Assembly: GCA_943736015.1 (NCBI GenBank)
Contig: OX031058.1
Span: 6,720,001 to 6,784,000 of the forward strand
DNA from: Tridacna crocea
Lineage: Eukaryota; Mollusca; Bivalvia; Cardiida; Cardiidae
DNA: 64,000 nucleotides
Reading direction: 5' to 3'
Shown: piece after piece, positions 36,040 through 47,494 of the stretch
Position numbering within the stretch: the first letter of the stretch is position 1
Layout: each line of letters begins with the position of its first letter
The notes under the pieces: generated by a model
The model's input: the letters and a program-made list of their open reading frames with translations, nothing else
Database searches by the model: none
Told to the model about the DNA's origin: nothing
Translations under genes and position numbers: made by a program

Positions 36040-36500
36040 TAGCTATTTACTAACCGACAAAATATATTATGATCTTTTTCTTTTTTCAAGTTGAAAGCTC
36101 TTGCATAATGAAACTTTTGAAAGAGTAGAAAATACTGTGGGAAAACAGGAATCGTAGATAACATGCTATATACGATCCCTAGGGAAAATGAAAAATTGCC
36201 CACCACAAGTATTTTCTCCTTTTCTTGCTTTTTCAGGGTCGGATTTGTCTTTCTTTCCCAGGGTCGGATTGGTAATGTAACTGCCACATAAAGCAAATTT
36301 TCTCATCAAAAAACTAAATGACAAAATTTTGGAAACCACCAAGTTAAAACATTTGCAGACAACAAATAAAATGCAACTCAAATGATAATGCCTGTCTTTG
36401 AAAAGGTAGAAAACGTTTTAGGAACAGGAGAAAATTTTCTCCCCCCCCCCAGCAAAGTTTACAAAAGCCTTTTCTCTCTGGTCAGTTAGATTGCTGTAGT
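36040..36500 (-). repeat. two decayed family A copies
   Basis: Fragments of the family right half (CCGACAAAATAT; AATGACAAAATTTTGG with TTTGCAGACAACAAA) with ruined hairpins at 36130-36230 and 36410-36470. No TTAA ends can be assigned. Confidence 0.5.
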
Positions 36501-37102
36501 GTTAAACTAGTATTCTCAAAACACCGAATTTTTTGCTGAATTCAACTTGTTGATTTCGCCATGAATATCAAAGCTTTATTTTTTAACCAAAATAATTGTC
36601 GACTTACAGAATCGATCAAGTCCAAGATCAGACAGCTTGTTTTGTGCAGCCTGTATCTACAATGTCAGCAAAAGTGCATTTGGACGGATTAGATTTCAGG
36701 ATCAGACAACAAAAAGTGCATTTGTCGAGAGCAGTTTTAGGACCAATCAGTTTATGTCTCAGAGAATCAAAACTTAACCCTTAATCCGAGGATAAATGAA
36801 TTACAAACCGACAAATAAAGCTGAAATATAACGATTTCAATGTTCTTTTCTAAAGAAAAATCTCGCTTTATCAGATGTTATTCCAATACGCTGTTGAGTT
36901 TAATAAGGGTACGCATTTTGTGCAGTCTGATACTAATATTCAAGAGCCACACTGTTCTGTACCAGACAAAGGGTTTAGGTTAAAATCAGAAAAAAAATGC
37001 CAGGACAGATATACCGTTTAGGCAAGGATTGTGAATTCGAAGCAGGCTACTGTTACGTAATGTTACGTTTCTCTTATCTTTTATCGCTGCAGGCTATTGA
37101 AT

Positions 37103-37188
37103 ATCGATTACTTGTATACACAATGTAAGTTCGCCAAACTCCGGAAACTTCCGGACCTTTACGTATGATATCGATTATTTTCATCGAT
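37103..37188. promoter_or_regulatory. ATCGAT cluster with ETS-like palindrome (intron 1)
   Basis: ATCGATTA at 37103 and 37170, ATCGAT at 37183, and CCGGAAACTTCCGG at 37141-37154, all within 86 bp of unique sequence. ATCGATTA is a Cut/Onecut type site. Confidence 0.35.
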
Positions 37189-37702
37189 TTGTTGTCATGC
37201 GAGACTTGATAAGGCATGTCCGTGAAAGTTGGCTATAATTATTTCAAATTTGACCTAACTTTTTTTTCACTTAGAAATGTGTAATTTATATCTTTAGAAA
37301 GATCAATTTTCCAACTTATAGGATCCATCAACAATTTTGAATTTAAGAGAAGAAATAATGTTTTTCTAAGCGTTTGTCCAACCATGGGGTGCTTCTTTTT
37401 TGTGATTTTCCCTATCATTTAATAGAATCACGGGTTAGAAATTTGTGGTTTAAAATGACCTAACTTTTTTTTAAGCAAAAGTTTTGAAAATTATACCATC
37501 TTAAAGAGGACATAATGTAGATTTAGGAATGATCAACAATAATTTATTTATTCGAAGGTTAAATGGTGTAAAATGAACATGAATTAACATGCCCTATAGC
37601 AGTCCATTGTTTTCTGTGCGCTTTATCTATCGGTATACCAATACGATATCCAGGTAAGTCTGTGCTCCATTGCTGGGGATGATTGACCAAAAGAAAGCAG
37701 TT

Positions 37703-37762
37703 TTGGCCCGGGCCAGCCTGCATGGACTGTGCAGACTGACCTAAGTCGATACTTTTTGCAAA
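37703..37762. repeat. family K hairpin
   Basis: GGCCCGGGCCAGCCTGCATG with GCAGACTGACCTAAGTCG. A weaker copy lies at 30170-30228. Confidence 0.65.
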
Positions 37763-37799
37763 TACGTAATACCTTCTTTTTTCAGATAATGGCTCATAT

Positions 37800-38028
37800 C
37801 TAATCCTTTCGCAAACAGCAAATTTCGGAGCAGACCAAATTGAAAGCATTTTGCAGATGACAAATTAACAGTTGCTAAAAAGATGATTTTTGTATATGAT
37901 AGGGTAGAAAACATTGTGGGAAAAGGAGAAAATGCTGGTTACCAGCATTTTCTCCTTTTCCCACAATGTTTTCAAAAGGCTTCTATTCCTGACCCGTAAA
38001 AACAAGAGATTGTTTGGGAAAGGGTTAA
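37800..38028 (-). mobile_element. family A TTAA MITE (minus)
   Basis: CTAATCCTTTCGCAAAC to GGGAAAGGGTTAA, 229 bp, intact hairpin at about 37912-37972. Left half as in the copy at 7923. Confidence 0.88.
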
Positions 38029-38919
38029 TATAATTTTCTGTTATCCTTTATGAAGAAGAAAAAAAAAATCGGACAACATATATTTACTTTGTATGTATAT
38101 AAAACTGTAGCGCTGAATTCGGACTTAACAACTCAAACGGACTGTTTACATTTAGATCAGATGTTACAGTACGTACAGTCCGATCTTAGATCCTCATTGC
38201 ATGTCTACCTCATCGGCAGATATTCTGACAACTACGGAACAGCATCCAGATTGGAACATCCGAATCTTCAGTATTGAGAAATTATGTCAACATTTTTTCT
38301 TATTCAGTACTCAATTGATATTTCTTGAAACAAGTTTTGAAATCGTCGATTTCAATTGTGGACAATCAGCATAAAGATTTTACACAAAAAAAAAAATGCC
38401 GACGTAAATTCAATGGTATTGCGTGTGATTTCTAGCTCTCTTTTCCACAATGTTTTCAAATGTGATATCCTGCACGACACAAAGAATTGTCTGTCGAAGT
38501 AATTACATGTAATTATTTATCATACCCTCCTGTGTTTTAACTACATCGAGAGACATAGATTTTGAAAGTATTGTGTAAAAAGGTAACTAGCATTTTCTCC
38601 TTTTCCCACAATGTTTTCTAATTTTTCGAATTCACAAACAACCATTTTAGTTATGTAAAACCGTCCGAAACAAAGCGGCCGAAGCATATAAAGTATTTTA
38701 TGATTTTAAGAAAGTGCAAGAATGAAATTTTGATTTTAAAACTTTTTCGGTCAAAAGAAAGTAAAGAAACTGTTTGTCATACAAAAATGAACATACTGGT
38801 ACAAAATAAATTCACATTGTTTGTAAATTTGTAAAAGGTATAATCTTGTTGAAAGGACTACATGCAATAAATACTATGTAGTATACAAAGAGGTTGAAAG
38901 ATGATAAAAACGGGTAGAT

Positions 38920-39035
38920 GAGTTCACGAGCGAGCGACCGAGCGCGCGAGTGAGTTAGCGAGTGAGCGAGCGACCGAGTGAACCAGCGAACGAAAGAACG
39001 ATACTGGAACGAACGAACGAAAGAACGGTCGAATG
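38920..39035. repeat. GAGC/GAAC tetranucleotide tract
   Basis: CGAGCGAGCGACCGAGCG drifting into GAACGAACGAACGAAAG. Confidence 0.85.
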
Positions 39036-39478
39036 AATAAATTACAACAAGTGAAAGAACACGTAAGAGCAGGCGAAGGAGCCAATAAATTAAATAATTA
39101 AAATAAAATTAGTTACAAAAAAGGATAGATCACTTTTATTTCCTGTATCCAGTAACTACTCATGGCAATGATTGCTAGTATATCTTCCGAATATTTTGGT
39201 TAATTTTTTTTCTCCTCATTTAAATCGCTTGTCCGAAAAGATGCTTTCTAGTGTTTAACTGACGTTACTGCTAGACTTCAGCGTAATATTTTTAAATTCA
39301 CTGGGCAAAATATATTTTCGAAGGATCGATTGGTTAGTTGTATACTGGTGGTATATTCAACAATTGTTAAGGAAGATTAAGATAAAAATGTTATTAAATT
39401 CAGCACCATATTTATCTGCTAGACTGTTTTCAGTGGCTGATGGTACAATCCCATATACAACTTCGGAAGAATTTTGTC

Positions 39479-39717
39479 TTAACTCATTACCAGACGACAG
39501 AATTTTAGGTTTGTCCAAATCGAAAGCATTTGCAGACGACAGAATAAAAGTGACTGAAAATTTGATTTTTTTTTTTTTTTTTTTTGTGAAGGGTTGAAAA
39601 CAGTGTGGGAAAAGGAGAAAATGCTGGTTACCAGCATTTTCTCCTTTTACCACAATGTTTTCTAAAGGCTTCATTCTAAGGGTCGTCAAAAGTAGGGATT
39701 GTGTGGTAGTGGGTTAA
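39479..39717 (-). mobile_element. family A TTAA MITE (minus), poly-T expanded
   Basis: TTAACTCATTACCAGACGAC to TAGTGGGTTAA. 239 bp because a T run of about 20 replaces the usual GAAATTTGTTTT segment. Hairpin at about 39600-39660. Confidence 0.88.
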
Positions 39718-39857
39718 AGCGCTGACATATTAAGCGGATGACATAAATCCCAGATCAGACTACACGTTCTGTGCAAAATGACCTTGATTAAATTCGTTTG
39801 CAAAACTTCCTGTTTTTGCCTATGGTGCTGACAGAGTGAAACCATCCAAAGGGAAAA

Positions 39858-40576
39858 AATAGAGGATATTTGTAATTTTACGGTGAAAGATATAGAGGAT
39901 ATTTGTTCTTTTCGATTAAAGATCTAAATTTATTTCATCGAGTGAACATCATCGGTAATATTTTCACGAGTATAGCTGCGCCACTCGTGAAAATATTACC
40001 GATAGTGTTCACAAGATGAAATAAATTTCGATCTTTCACTGAAAAAAATATCTATTTATTTCATGCTTTTAACCCTTTCTGGGAGGAGCTTTATCAAAAT
40101 CCAGTACAGTTCTTTTCCGTTATTCCCCGTTGCGTACCCCTCCCGCATAGCAACGCATTACAATATTACGTCAAGGGCAAGAAATCTAAGGTGTATGGCG
40201 TCATTTTTCCCATCTGGTTGTGAGGCACGCGCAATTTACCTAGGCAACAAGAACGTGAAAATCGGTATTTACACTAGTGGAACCAGTGTAAGATCGAAAA
40301 ATATTTTCACTGCTGTATCTCGATATCCTACCGGAAAGCATGAAATAAGAAAATATTTTGTACTGCTATTTCTCGATATCCTAGGATATCGACGTCATGT
40401 TTCCATCTGGCAGATGCATTTTACATTTTAAAACTGGAGCGCGGGAGCAACGGTTTCCATCTTTAATTGAAGAGTAAGAATATAAAATCGATATTTCCAC
40501 TGGTCGTAACCATGAAATATCGAAAAATATTTCACCGACTATTTCTCGATAACCTACCGGAAAGCATGAAATAAGA
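39858..40576 (+). mobile_element. family H element with duplicated end
   Basis: GAGGATATTTGT occurs twice at the head; the foldback, body and CCTACCGGAAAGCATGAAAT terminus follow (to about 40350), then a second partial tail ends with the same terminus near 40573. Confidence 0.8.
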
Positions 40577-40907
40577 TGTGTTCTCTGACAGCGAAATCCT
40601 TTATAGCGGTCTCGATAATCTCTTATTATTTTTTTTTAAGTTCTTTGCCGCGCAACAAAATGTTACCTGGTTCAAATAAAAAGTAGTTGCAGACTTCAAA
40701 ATAAATGTGACTCGAAAATTTAAATTTGTTCGTGGTAGGGTAGGAACATTGTTGGAAAATGCGATAATACTGGTTAATGGCATTTCCTCTTTATTTACGT
40801 TTTCAAAACCTTTTTTCTACTGGGTAGTTAAAACTCGAAAATATATGGTAAATGATTCAGCTCTTTAGAACACAACTCATTGTTTGCCTTGCTCAGTTTT
40901 GAACCAT

Positions 40908-41135
40908 TTAACCCCTTACCAAACAGTCCCTGATTTTTAGCACAGCAGAAGAAGTCTTCTAAAAAACATTGTGGGAAAAGGAGAAAATGCTGGTAACCAG
41001 TATTTTCTCCTTTTCCCACAAAGTTTTCTACTCCTTTGAAGGCAAATTTTAATTTTTGAGTTATATTTGTTTTATCGTCTACAAATGCTTTCAATTTGGA
41101 CAAGTCTAAAAGTTTGTCGTTTGGTAGTGAGTTAA
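40908..41135 (+). mobile_element. family A TTAA MITE (plus)
   Basis: TTAACCCCTTACCAAACAGT to TTTGGTAGTGAGTTAA, 228 bp, hairpin at about 40963-41030. It lies 0.5 kb upstream of homeobox exon 2. A decayed copy precedes it at 40615-40855. Confidence 0.88.
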
Positions 41136-41613
41136 TGTCGACAAAAGAAGGTGGGTCAGGTACTGATTTTTTTTTCACTGAAAAGATAGTAAAAAAATCT
41201 ATCTGCGAAAATGTTACATGAAAATTTTCATGTCAAAAACCTGAACGATATGAAACATTCCGACACTCTAAGTTTGAGCCAGGCTTGACTTGGTCCAGCA
41301 GACTACAATTTCTGAACTACGGCTTGATCGCAATCTTCTTATTGATGATCTTTTCATCTATTTTGCAACTGTTACTTTTTGATTAAGCAGACATAAAGAT
41401 ATGAACAGAAAAACACAAAAAATGATCTAACTGGAACCCAAGCTAGGCTTGTTTATAAAGTTGCGTCTATATTTATTGTTTTTTTTTCTAGCATACCTAA
41501 CAGCTATCGCAAATTATACAATATACTCTTTGAAAGAAACATTTACTTTCAAAAAATATGGAAAAGGAGATGTTAAAGCAAAACCTTTTTAAATTTATTT
41601 ATTCTTTTTCCAG

Positions 41614-41867
41614 GGCAAGAAGGGGCGTTCAAAAAGATCAAGTCAGAACAGAACCCTGGAGGTCCACCTTCACTAGGAACTGGAAGTTCCGGTTCTGCCC
41701 ATAATCCTAGCACGTGTCCAACACCCGCCAGACGGCGCCACAGAACAACATTTACACAAGAACAGCTGCAGGAGTTGGAAGCGGCTTTCGCAAAAAGTCA
41801 TTATCCAGATATATACTGTAGAGAGGAACTTGCGAGAATAACAAAGCTAAACGAAGCTCGCATACAG
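41614..41867 (+). CDS. prop1: prop1-like exon 2 (linker and homeodomain residues 1-46)
   Basis: The acceptor is a pyrimidine tract ending TTCCAG at 41613 and the donor is CAG|GTATGT. Encodes residues 45-129. A Gly/Ser/Pro-rich linker with a basic KKIKSEQ patch is followed by the first 46 homeodomain residues, starting [20 protein letters not shown]. The N-terminal arm (R2, R3, R5), L16, F20 and helix 2 ([18 protein letters not shown]) are intact. The intron falls between homeodomain positions 46 and 47, the classic paired-class site. Residues HYPDIY and LNEARIQ are diagnostic of the Prop group rather than Prrx or Alx. Confidence 0.95.
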
Positions 41868-42117
41868 GTATGTTTATTACATTATGTTGTGTAAATACAA
41901 ATAAGACAACCCCTCCCCCTGCAAGTTGTGAAAACAACTAGAAAAGTGCAGCGTACAAGCAAGCAAGTGTGATCTTCTAACAAGGTTGAACTGAATATCT
42001 TCAGTGATACAAAGAATACCAGACCGCAATTGCACAGACCCCGACTCAAAAGCCAGATCAGGTTTATGGCAATATACAGGCAGCTTCTTTTGTTTGTTAG
42101 AAAAAAATAAATAAAAA

Positions 42118-42350
42118 GAAGATATTTTGTTTTTTAACTGCGAAAGACCGAAATTTATTTCGTCAGGTAAACATCATTGGTAATATTTTCACGATTGGCG
42201 CAGCCACGAGTAAAAATATTACCGATGATTTTCACGAGAAGAAATAAAATTTCGATCTTTCACCAAAAAAAAAAAACAAATGTTTTATTTTTTTCATGCT
42301 TTTAAGCCTTTCTGGGGGAACATCATCAGAATTCCAGTACAGTTAACCTT
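42118..42350 (+). mobile_element. family H element, head only
   Basis: Foldback head (AACATCATTGGTAATATTTTC and complement) and the first part of the body, cut just before the left TTAA of the THAP element at 42358. Confidence 0.7.
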
Positions 42351-42672
42351 ACAAAGATTAAAGGGCAAATCCTAAGATTTTTTGACCATACTGTTTTTTT
42401 GCTCCAATCAGCTGCAAATGATGTTAGAAAACACGTGTCCATCAGTTTTCATAAATTCCACTCTGAAACATGCCATAAATCACGCTCGAATTGTCACGCT
42501 GATATACGGCCCCAAAAATGGTGCATGGCTTACTTCCCCTGATTCGCTTATCTTCCCTACCTGTGTGACGTCATAGTCGCGTAAGCCTGTGTTTACAGTC
42601 AGTAGAAATAAGTAGGAACGCTGATGATTATACGCAGATATCTGAGTATTAACATAGAGTTCAGCCGAAAAA

Positions 42673-43042
42673 ATGGTAAATTGTGCAGCCTATGGCTTCA
42701 ACGTCGAATCAGGAACACATAGAATTAGTATGTTCAAATTTCCGAAGGAATTAAAAAGGAGGAAACTATGGATTCAACGTTTAAACCGGGGCCGGACAGT
42801 AACGGAGGATTTTGTGCCATCAGTTCATTCCATATTGTGTTTGAAACACTTCGAGGACAGTCAGTTCTTAATAAGTCCAAAACTCGTAAAAGAAGTTGGT
42901 TATAGGAATATTAGGCTGCGATTAAAACCTGATGCTGTGCCGACATTGTTCGAAACTCCGAGTCGAAATAAGATAGGCCATAAGACAGACATTCCGCAAT
43001 GGCAATCTCCAAAAAGAAAAACAAACATAAGGTCGGTAATTC
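42673..43042 (+). pseudogene. THAP-domain (C2CH zinc finger) exon, second zinc Cys lost
   Basis: The frame opens at MVNCAAYGFN and continues with FKFP (residues 22-25), W, CLKHFED (C-x2-HF) and the closing AVPTLF box. This is a nearly complete THAP DNA-binding domain of about 90 residues. The second Cys of the CxxxxC pair is Phe (TTC for expected TGC/TGT), so zinc binding would be impaired. Sequence after residue ~115 stops looking like protein; GTCGGT or GTAATT around 43032-43036 could have been a donor, and from 43148 the frame runs into a family A MITE. It lies within the inverted repeats of the 42362-45739 element, so it is most likely the first coding exon of its transposase. An independent host THAP gene is less likely. 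Confidence 0.65.
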
Positions 43043-43147
43043 CTTTAATTGTTTTTCGTAATATTTTATCCTTTTCTAGATCTACATTCTGGACAAAGGA
43101 GAAATTGGCGCCGTTTTCTCCCTTTTTTTCCCAAATGTTTTCAACAT

Positions 43148-43373
43148 TTAACCCTTTACCAAGAGACAAAATTTTAGAATGGTCCAAATTAAAAGCACTT
43201 GCAAACAAAGTAAACCTAACTGAAATATTGAAATTTGTTTCCATCAGGATAGAAAACATTGTAGGAGAAGAAGAAAATGTTGGTTACCAGCATTCTCTCC
43301 TTTTCCCACAATGTTTTAAAAAGGCTTCCATCTCAGGGTTGTAAAAACCAGGGATTGTTTGGTAAAGGGTTAA
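43148..43373 (-). mobile_element. family A TTAA MITE (minus) inside the THAP element
   Basis: TTAACCCTTTACCAAGAGAC to GGTAAAGGGTTAA, 226 bp. The hairpin has a damaged left arm (GTAGGAGAAGAAGAAAATGTTGG). Its closing TTAA begins a further decayed copy (43370-43510). Confidence 0.85.
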
Positions 43374-44209
43374 TTTGCACATGACAAAAAACGGTAATCA
43401 AAAAGTTGAAATGAAATTTGATTTGGAAAGGATGGAAAACATTATGGGAAAAGGAGAAAATCTTAGCATTTTCTCTTTTCCTCACAATGTTTTCAAAGGC
43501 AACAACATAACATATTCATCCAAATTCATAACATAGATTTTGGAAGTACCAAAGTCTGGATTGTTCAAATGATGTTAACTTTCAAGTGTTTCAGCTTTTT
43601 CTTCCTTTTCCACAATGTTTTCAAAAGGCTTCTGTCTCAGGGTTGTAAAAAACAAAGGGTCAAGTGACCATTCACCAAACACAAAAATTTTAGACTGGTT
43701 CAAACTGAAAGCAATTGCAGACAACAAAAGAATTATGAACCAAAAATATTTGCAGCTGATTGGAGTAAAAAACAGTATGGTCAAAATATATTAGGATTTG
43801 CCCTTAAACAGTAAACATCTTTTTCTTCCCACACTGTTTTTCAAACACTCTTTCTTTGGGTATTGGAAACTAGACCTAGGGTTTGCATAGTAAAGGGTGA
43901 AGTCAGTATCTGGCTACCCCTAGTCATGGTCATAAATGTTAATCCATCACCGGCCAGTTGAAACAATACAGGAAATGGTTACATAACATTTGCATATCTC
44001 ACCCCTTTACTCTGTAATGTTTGTTTGTGACAGTAAACCCATGTTACAGCTTTTATGCCGTACACTTCTTCTCTTAGACATTTCACTCTTAAAAATGATT
44101 TGACAACTTACTATCATTTTGAACAAATTTTGAATTGTATCTTTACATTTCTGATTTGTGGATATTTCCCTGTTCCTCTCCATACTCTGTCTTCTAGACA
44201 GGCTACTGA

Positions 44210-44430
44210 GAGAAATCTTTTGTTTTTACGACCCTTGTAAAGATAGAAAAAACTTTCGAGAACACTGTAGGTAAAAGAGAAATGTTGCTGACCAGCATTT
44301 TCTCCTTTTTCTACAATGTTTTTTACCCATCAATAACAAGTCCAAACATGCAAGTTAAATTTAATTTGTTGACTCTAATTGCTTTCAATTCGGTTGAGTC
44401 AATAAATTTGATGTTTGGTAACAATTTAAC
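44210..44430 (+). mobile_element. decayed family A copy inside the THAP element
   Basis: Hairpin remnants AGAGAAATGTTGCTGACCAGC, right half with GACTCTAATTGCTTTCAATTC, and an end ATTTAA that runs directly into another start TTTAACCCTTTCCC (44427). Confidence 0.65.
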
Positions 44431-44543
44431 CCTTTCCCAGACGGCAAATTTTGGACCAGACCAAATTCAAAGCAAAATTCAAAATCGGATACTGCTCCCT
44501 GTGAACTTAACCAGAACTTGTGCCCAATGTGTGGGATTTATAT

Positions 44544-44778
44544 TTAACCCTTTACCAATCAATCCATAATTTTTACGTCCCCGAAGACAGCAGACTTTTA
44601 AAAACATTGTAAGAAAGTAACCAGCTACCTAGTAGAAAGTAACCTATCTCCTGTTAACACAGTGTTTTACTCTACTGGAAAAAAATTTCAATTTTTGAAA
44701 TATATAACTTTATTTTGTCGTCTGAAAGCTATTTCAGTTTGGACCTGTTTAATATTTTGTCGTATGGTAAAGAGTTAA
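44544..44778 (+). mobile_element. family A TTAA MITE (plus), hairpin lost
   Basis: TTAACCCTTTACCAATCAAT to ATGGTAAAGAGTTAA, but the central palindrome is replaced by GTAACCAGCTACC and GTAACCTATCTCC remnants. Confidence 0.75.
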
Positions 44779-45743
44779 AAGTAGAAAATATTGTGGATAA
44801 AGGATAAATTGATACAAACGTGGTTACCCAGAATATAAAATAATTTTGATGATTGTCTTAATGATCTCGGAACATATTATTTTCTCAAATTTCACGCTCG
44901 TTAACAGCATTTCAAACTATTCTTATTCTCACGAAAATCGCGATTTATTGTGTAACCCTTCACCCATGAGAGAACAAATTTTGTACCTGTCAATATTTAC
45001 AGAATTCTTTACAAGGTACAAATATAGAATCCATCAACAAATAGTTAGAACTAACATTTCACGATTATCAATCGTAAAAGTCAAGAAATCGGTTATTTGA
45101 CATGAAACTAAAGTGTAGGAGAAATGTCTTTAAAAGTGTCGGGGAACTGTGTAGTCGTGGAACTGTCTTGAAACCGTCTTTATTATTATTATTATTAATT
45201 CCACCCGTAAATCTACTGAAAATACTTCAAGTGAAACAAAGCTTATGCCGTACACTTAATTTTATCATGTATCGAATAATATTTCTGTAAGCGACGTTCG
45301 CCCCGTAGCCTAATACATGTAGGCGTGATACTCATCACGCTGTTCAAAAGTCCGGCATAACATCGTTATTTTCGCCATTGGTGGGCGAATTTTTACTTTT
45401 ATCCTCATCATCAGAAACTATTAAGTTTCATTAAAAACTTGGTGGTACATGTACGGCCTTACCGGCCTAGAATCGTGTATTCCTTCGTTTTAAATATCGC
45501 TCATTTCACTATCTGAAACAAGGTCCATATTGAAACAAACGCTCCTATGACGTCACAGATCAAGGTGCGCTACAATAAGTAAGGGAGGTAAGCGATGCAA
45601 GAAAAACTAATAAGCAAAAATATAAATTGAAAAAAAGTACTTTTACTAATTTTTTTTTCAAATTACAATATTACCAGGTTGCCATTTGATAGATGTAGAT
45701 TTCAAAATTAATCATATCAGAAACTTGTTGATTTGCCCTTTAA

Positions 45744-47000
45744 ACAAAACACCGTAATTATCACTTTTCATTAAACATATAAATTTGTACATACTCAGTC
45801 TAACTATATATATAGTATTTTTCTATGAACTCTTTGCGCAAACAGTCTATCCTTACAAACCAATCGACAATAAATTTATGTAGCTTTATATATACACGTA
45901 TATTTTATTGGTTGACAAGTATTCGTTTTACCGTATACAGTCGGCACTTTGAAATGTTGGAAATATATTTATGTACAATTAGGTAAATCACTGTAACTTT
46001 TGTGACTTAACAGCACTTTGGTATACTACAAGTTGAATAAGATATCCGTCCATCAACGAATTTTGACACTGACACAATCAGCGTTTGCACAAAAATACAA
46101 GTTATTTTTTCAAAATAGAGCTGTACAGATTACAAAGATGATGAATTCATTTTGATTTTGTTCTTCGGGGGTTCTTCGAGAGTTGGACGGTTGCTTTTTT
46201 CTTGCAAGCCTTTTATCTAACTAAAATTAATGTAGTATAATTCCATAACTATTGCTAACGTAAACGCAAATAATGTACTGGAATTTAGACAGACATGCAA
46301 CTTTCACAAGGTTTAAATATTTGCAGCCACGTGATAAAAACAGACAGACACGTGTCCAAAATTAATAAGAGACGGGGGTCGACGTTCCTAGAACTACGGA
46401 GGAAAGACAATCTCTGCGACCTAATAACCGTGAAATTTCTTTTATTCCACAATTAACTCCTGACAATAATTATCCAGAAAGCCCTTATTTGAAACTCGAC
46501 CCTTCAATACCGTTATCTCTCTCATCTTTTGCAAGCGCCATATTTCCTAGGTGGCGCTGCGACCCCAAAACTAACGGATTTGTCATTGATTTTCGCGATT
46601 GTTTCCCGTCTAATTATACTTCCTGTTTGACCATTTGTCCCGTTATTTTAAGTTGTATTTGAAGTATTGAAGACAAAAAGATGCCGAGAAAAGAGCCGGG
46701 AGCTAAGATGGGATGAGGGGTCTTAAGTGGTTTTTGTGAGAAACAATGTTTTGTTTGAAGAAAAGCGAGATCGAAGTCATTTTCTTGTACAAGTAGGAAC
46801 TTCCTACATTTCTGAAGAGCTTTCAGAAAACATGGAGAAGGTCGTTAAGGAAAACATCAGACAATCTTGTCTCGAACTTTGGCAGATGGTGATCAGATTG
46901 ACGAGTATTTGTTTACCTCTCATTAAACCTGGTGGTCTATATACAAATGTACGCGTTCTTGCACCCGAGAATTATTTCGTTTCTTGAACTAGTGGCCTGC
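45744..47000. other. unique intron 2 stretch right of the THAP element
   Basis: No MITE. 46300-46700 is GC-richer and holds the CTCF-like motif at 46547. A short frame MPRKEPGAKMG (46681) and an 86-codon frame (46727-46987) are not recognised as protein families. Confidence 0.35.
46547..46557 (+). promoter_or_regulatory. CTCF-like motif CTAGGTGGCGC
   Basis: TTTCCTAGGTGGCGCTGC in a unique stretch of intron 2. Weaker relatives: CCGCTAGATGGCA at 8399-8411 and GCGCCATCTG at 32871-32880. Confidence 0.4.
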
Positions 47001-47494
47001 GTGTCTTGAACTCTGGATTTCCAAGCATTCTTAATATTGTTCGAATTATAAATACCAAAAATAACTATCTGATTGGCTGAGACAGAATAAGTTTTGGTAT
47101 TTAGTGATAGTGTTCCTCAGAACCGTTGGTGAACACGGCCCAGTGTGCCTTCGTACAGGAGGCAGAACGCTGTAGTAATAAATCAGAATCAATAAGGAAA
47201 CCTTGTGTATTTAATGAACAATTCCTAATTTTTCCCACACTTTTACTTTTTTTCGACGCCTTAGAAGGAAAGAAGAAGCTTTTATGGACGGTAGAGGATA
47301 AGATTAGACCGCACAAAACATGCAGCAAGATCTTATATGCTGTTTATTTGTTTAGTCAAGACTGCAGATAAAAAAAAAAAAATCTTTTGGGGTTGCAGAG
47401 GATTATATTTTCAGCTAATTGTCCTGAGAAAGTAAAACATGAACGGTACCTCAACAAAACGAGAAGTTTTGTGTTAACAAAGACACAAAATATT

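Larger units (their letters stand above)
23727..41613 (+). other. prop1: intron 1 of prop1-like gene
   Basis: GT (GTAAGG) to AG (TTCCAG), phase 1, about 17.9 kb. It holds family A and B MITEs (24974-26756, 27957, 30777, 31831, 37800, 39479, 40908), E elements, an H element at 39858, and unique islands at 24100-24360, 33200-33560 and 37040-37200. No further exon of this gene is recognised inside it. Confidence 0.8.
42362..45739 (+). mobile_element. Kolobok-like THAP DNA transposon remnant, 3.4 kb
   Basis: The ends are AGGGCAAATC (42362-42371) and its exact reverse complement GATTTGCCCT (45730-45739), each flanked outside by TTAA (42358-42361 and 45740-45743). A further inverted match without gaps runs from 42522-42576 to 45545-45599, each side containing TGACGTCA near its inner end, so the inverted repeat reaches roughly 200 bp inward, with small length differences. 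Just inside the left repeat is a THAP-domain exon (42673). TTAA duplication with a THAP-bearing transposase is the known signature of the Kolobok superfamily. No DDE catalytic domain is visible downstream; the interior from 43100 is filled with family A copies and decayed AT-rich DNA. P-type elements also carry THAP domains but make 8-bp duplications, which does not fit. Confidence 0.65.

Noticed and set aside
42362..45739. P-element origin for the THAP element
   Set aside because: P elements make 8-bp duplications; the flanks here are TTAA, which fits Kolobok.
46727..46987. 86-codon frame as an exon
   Set aside because: Protein-like in places but no family, no clear acceptor or donor, and start context weak. 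Could be reconsidered with RNA evidence.
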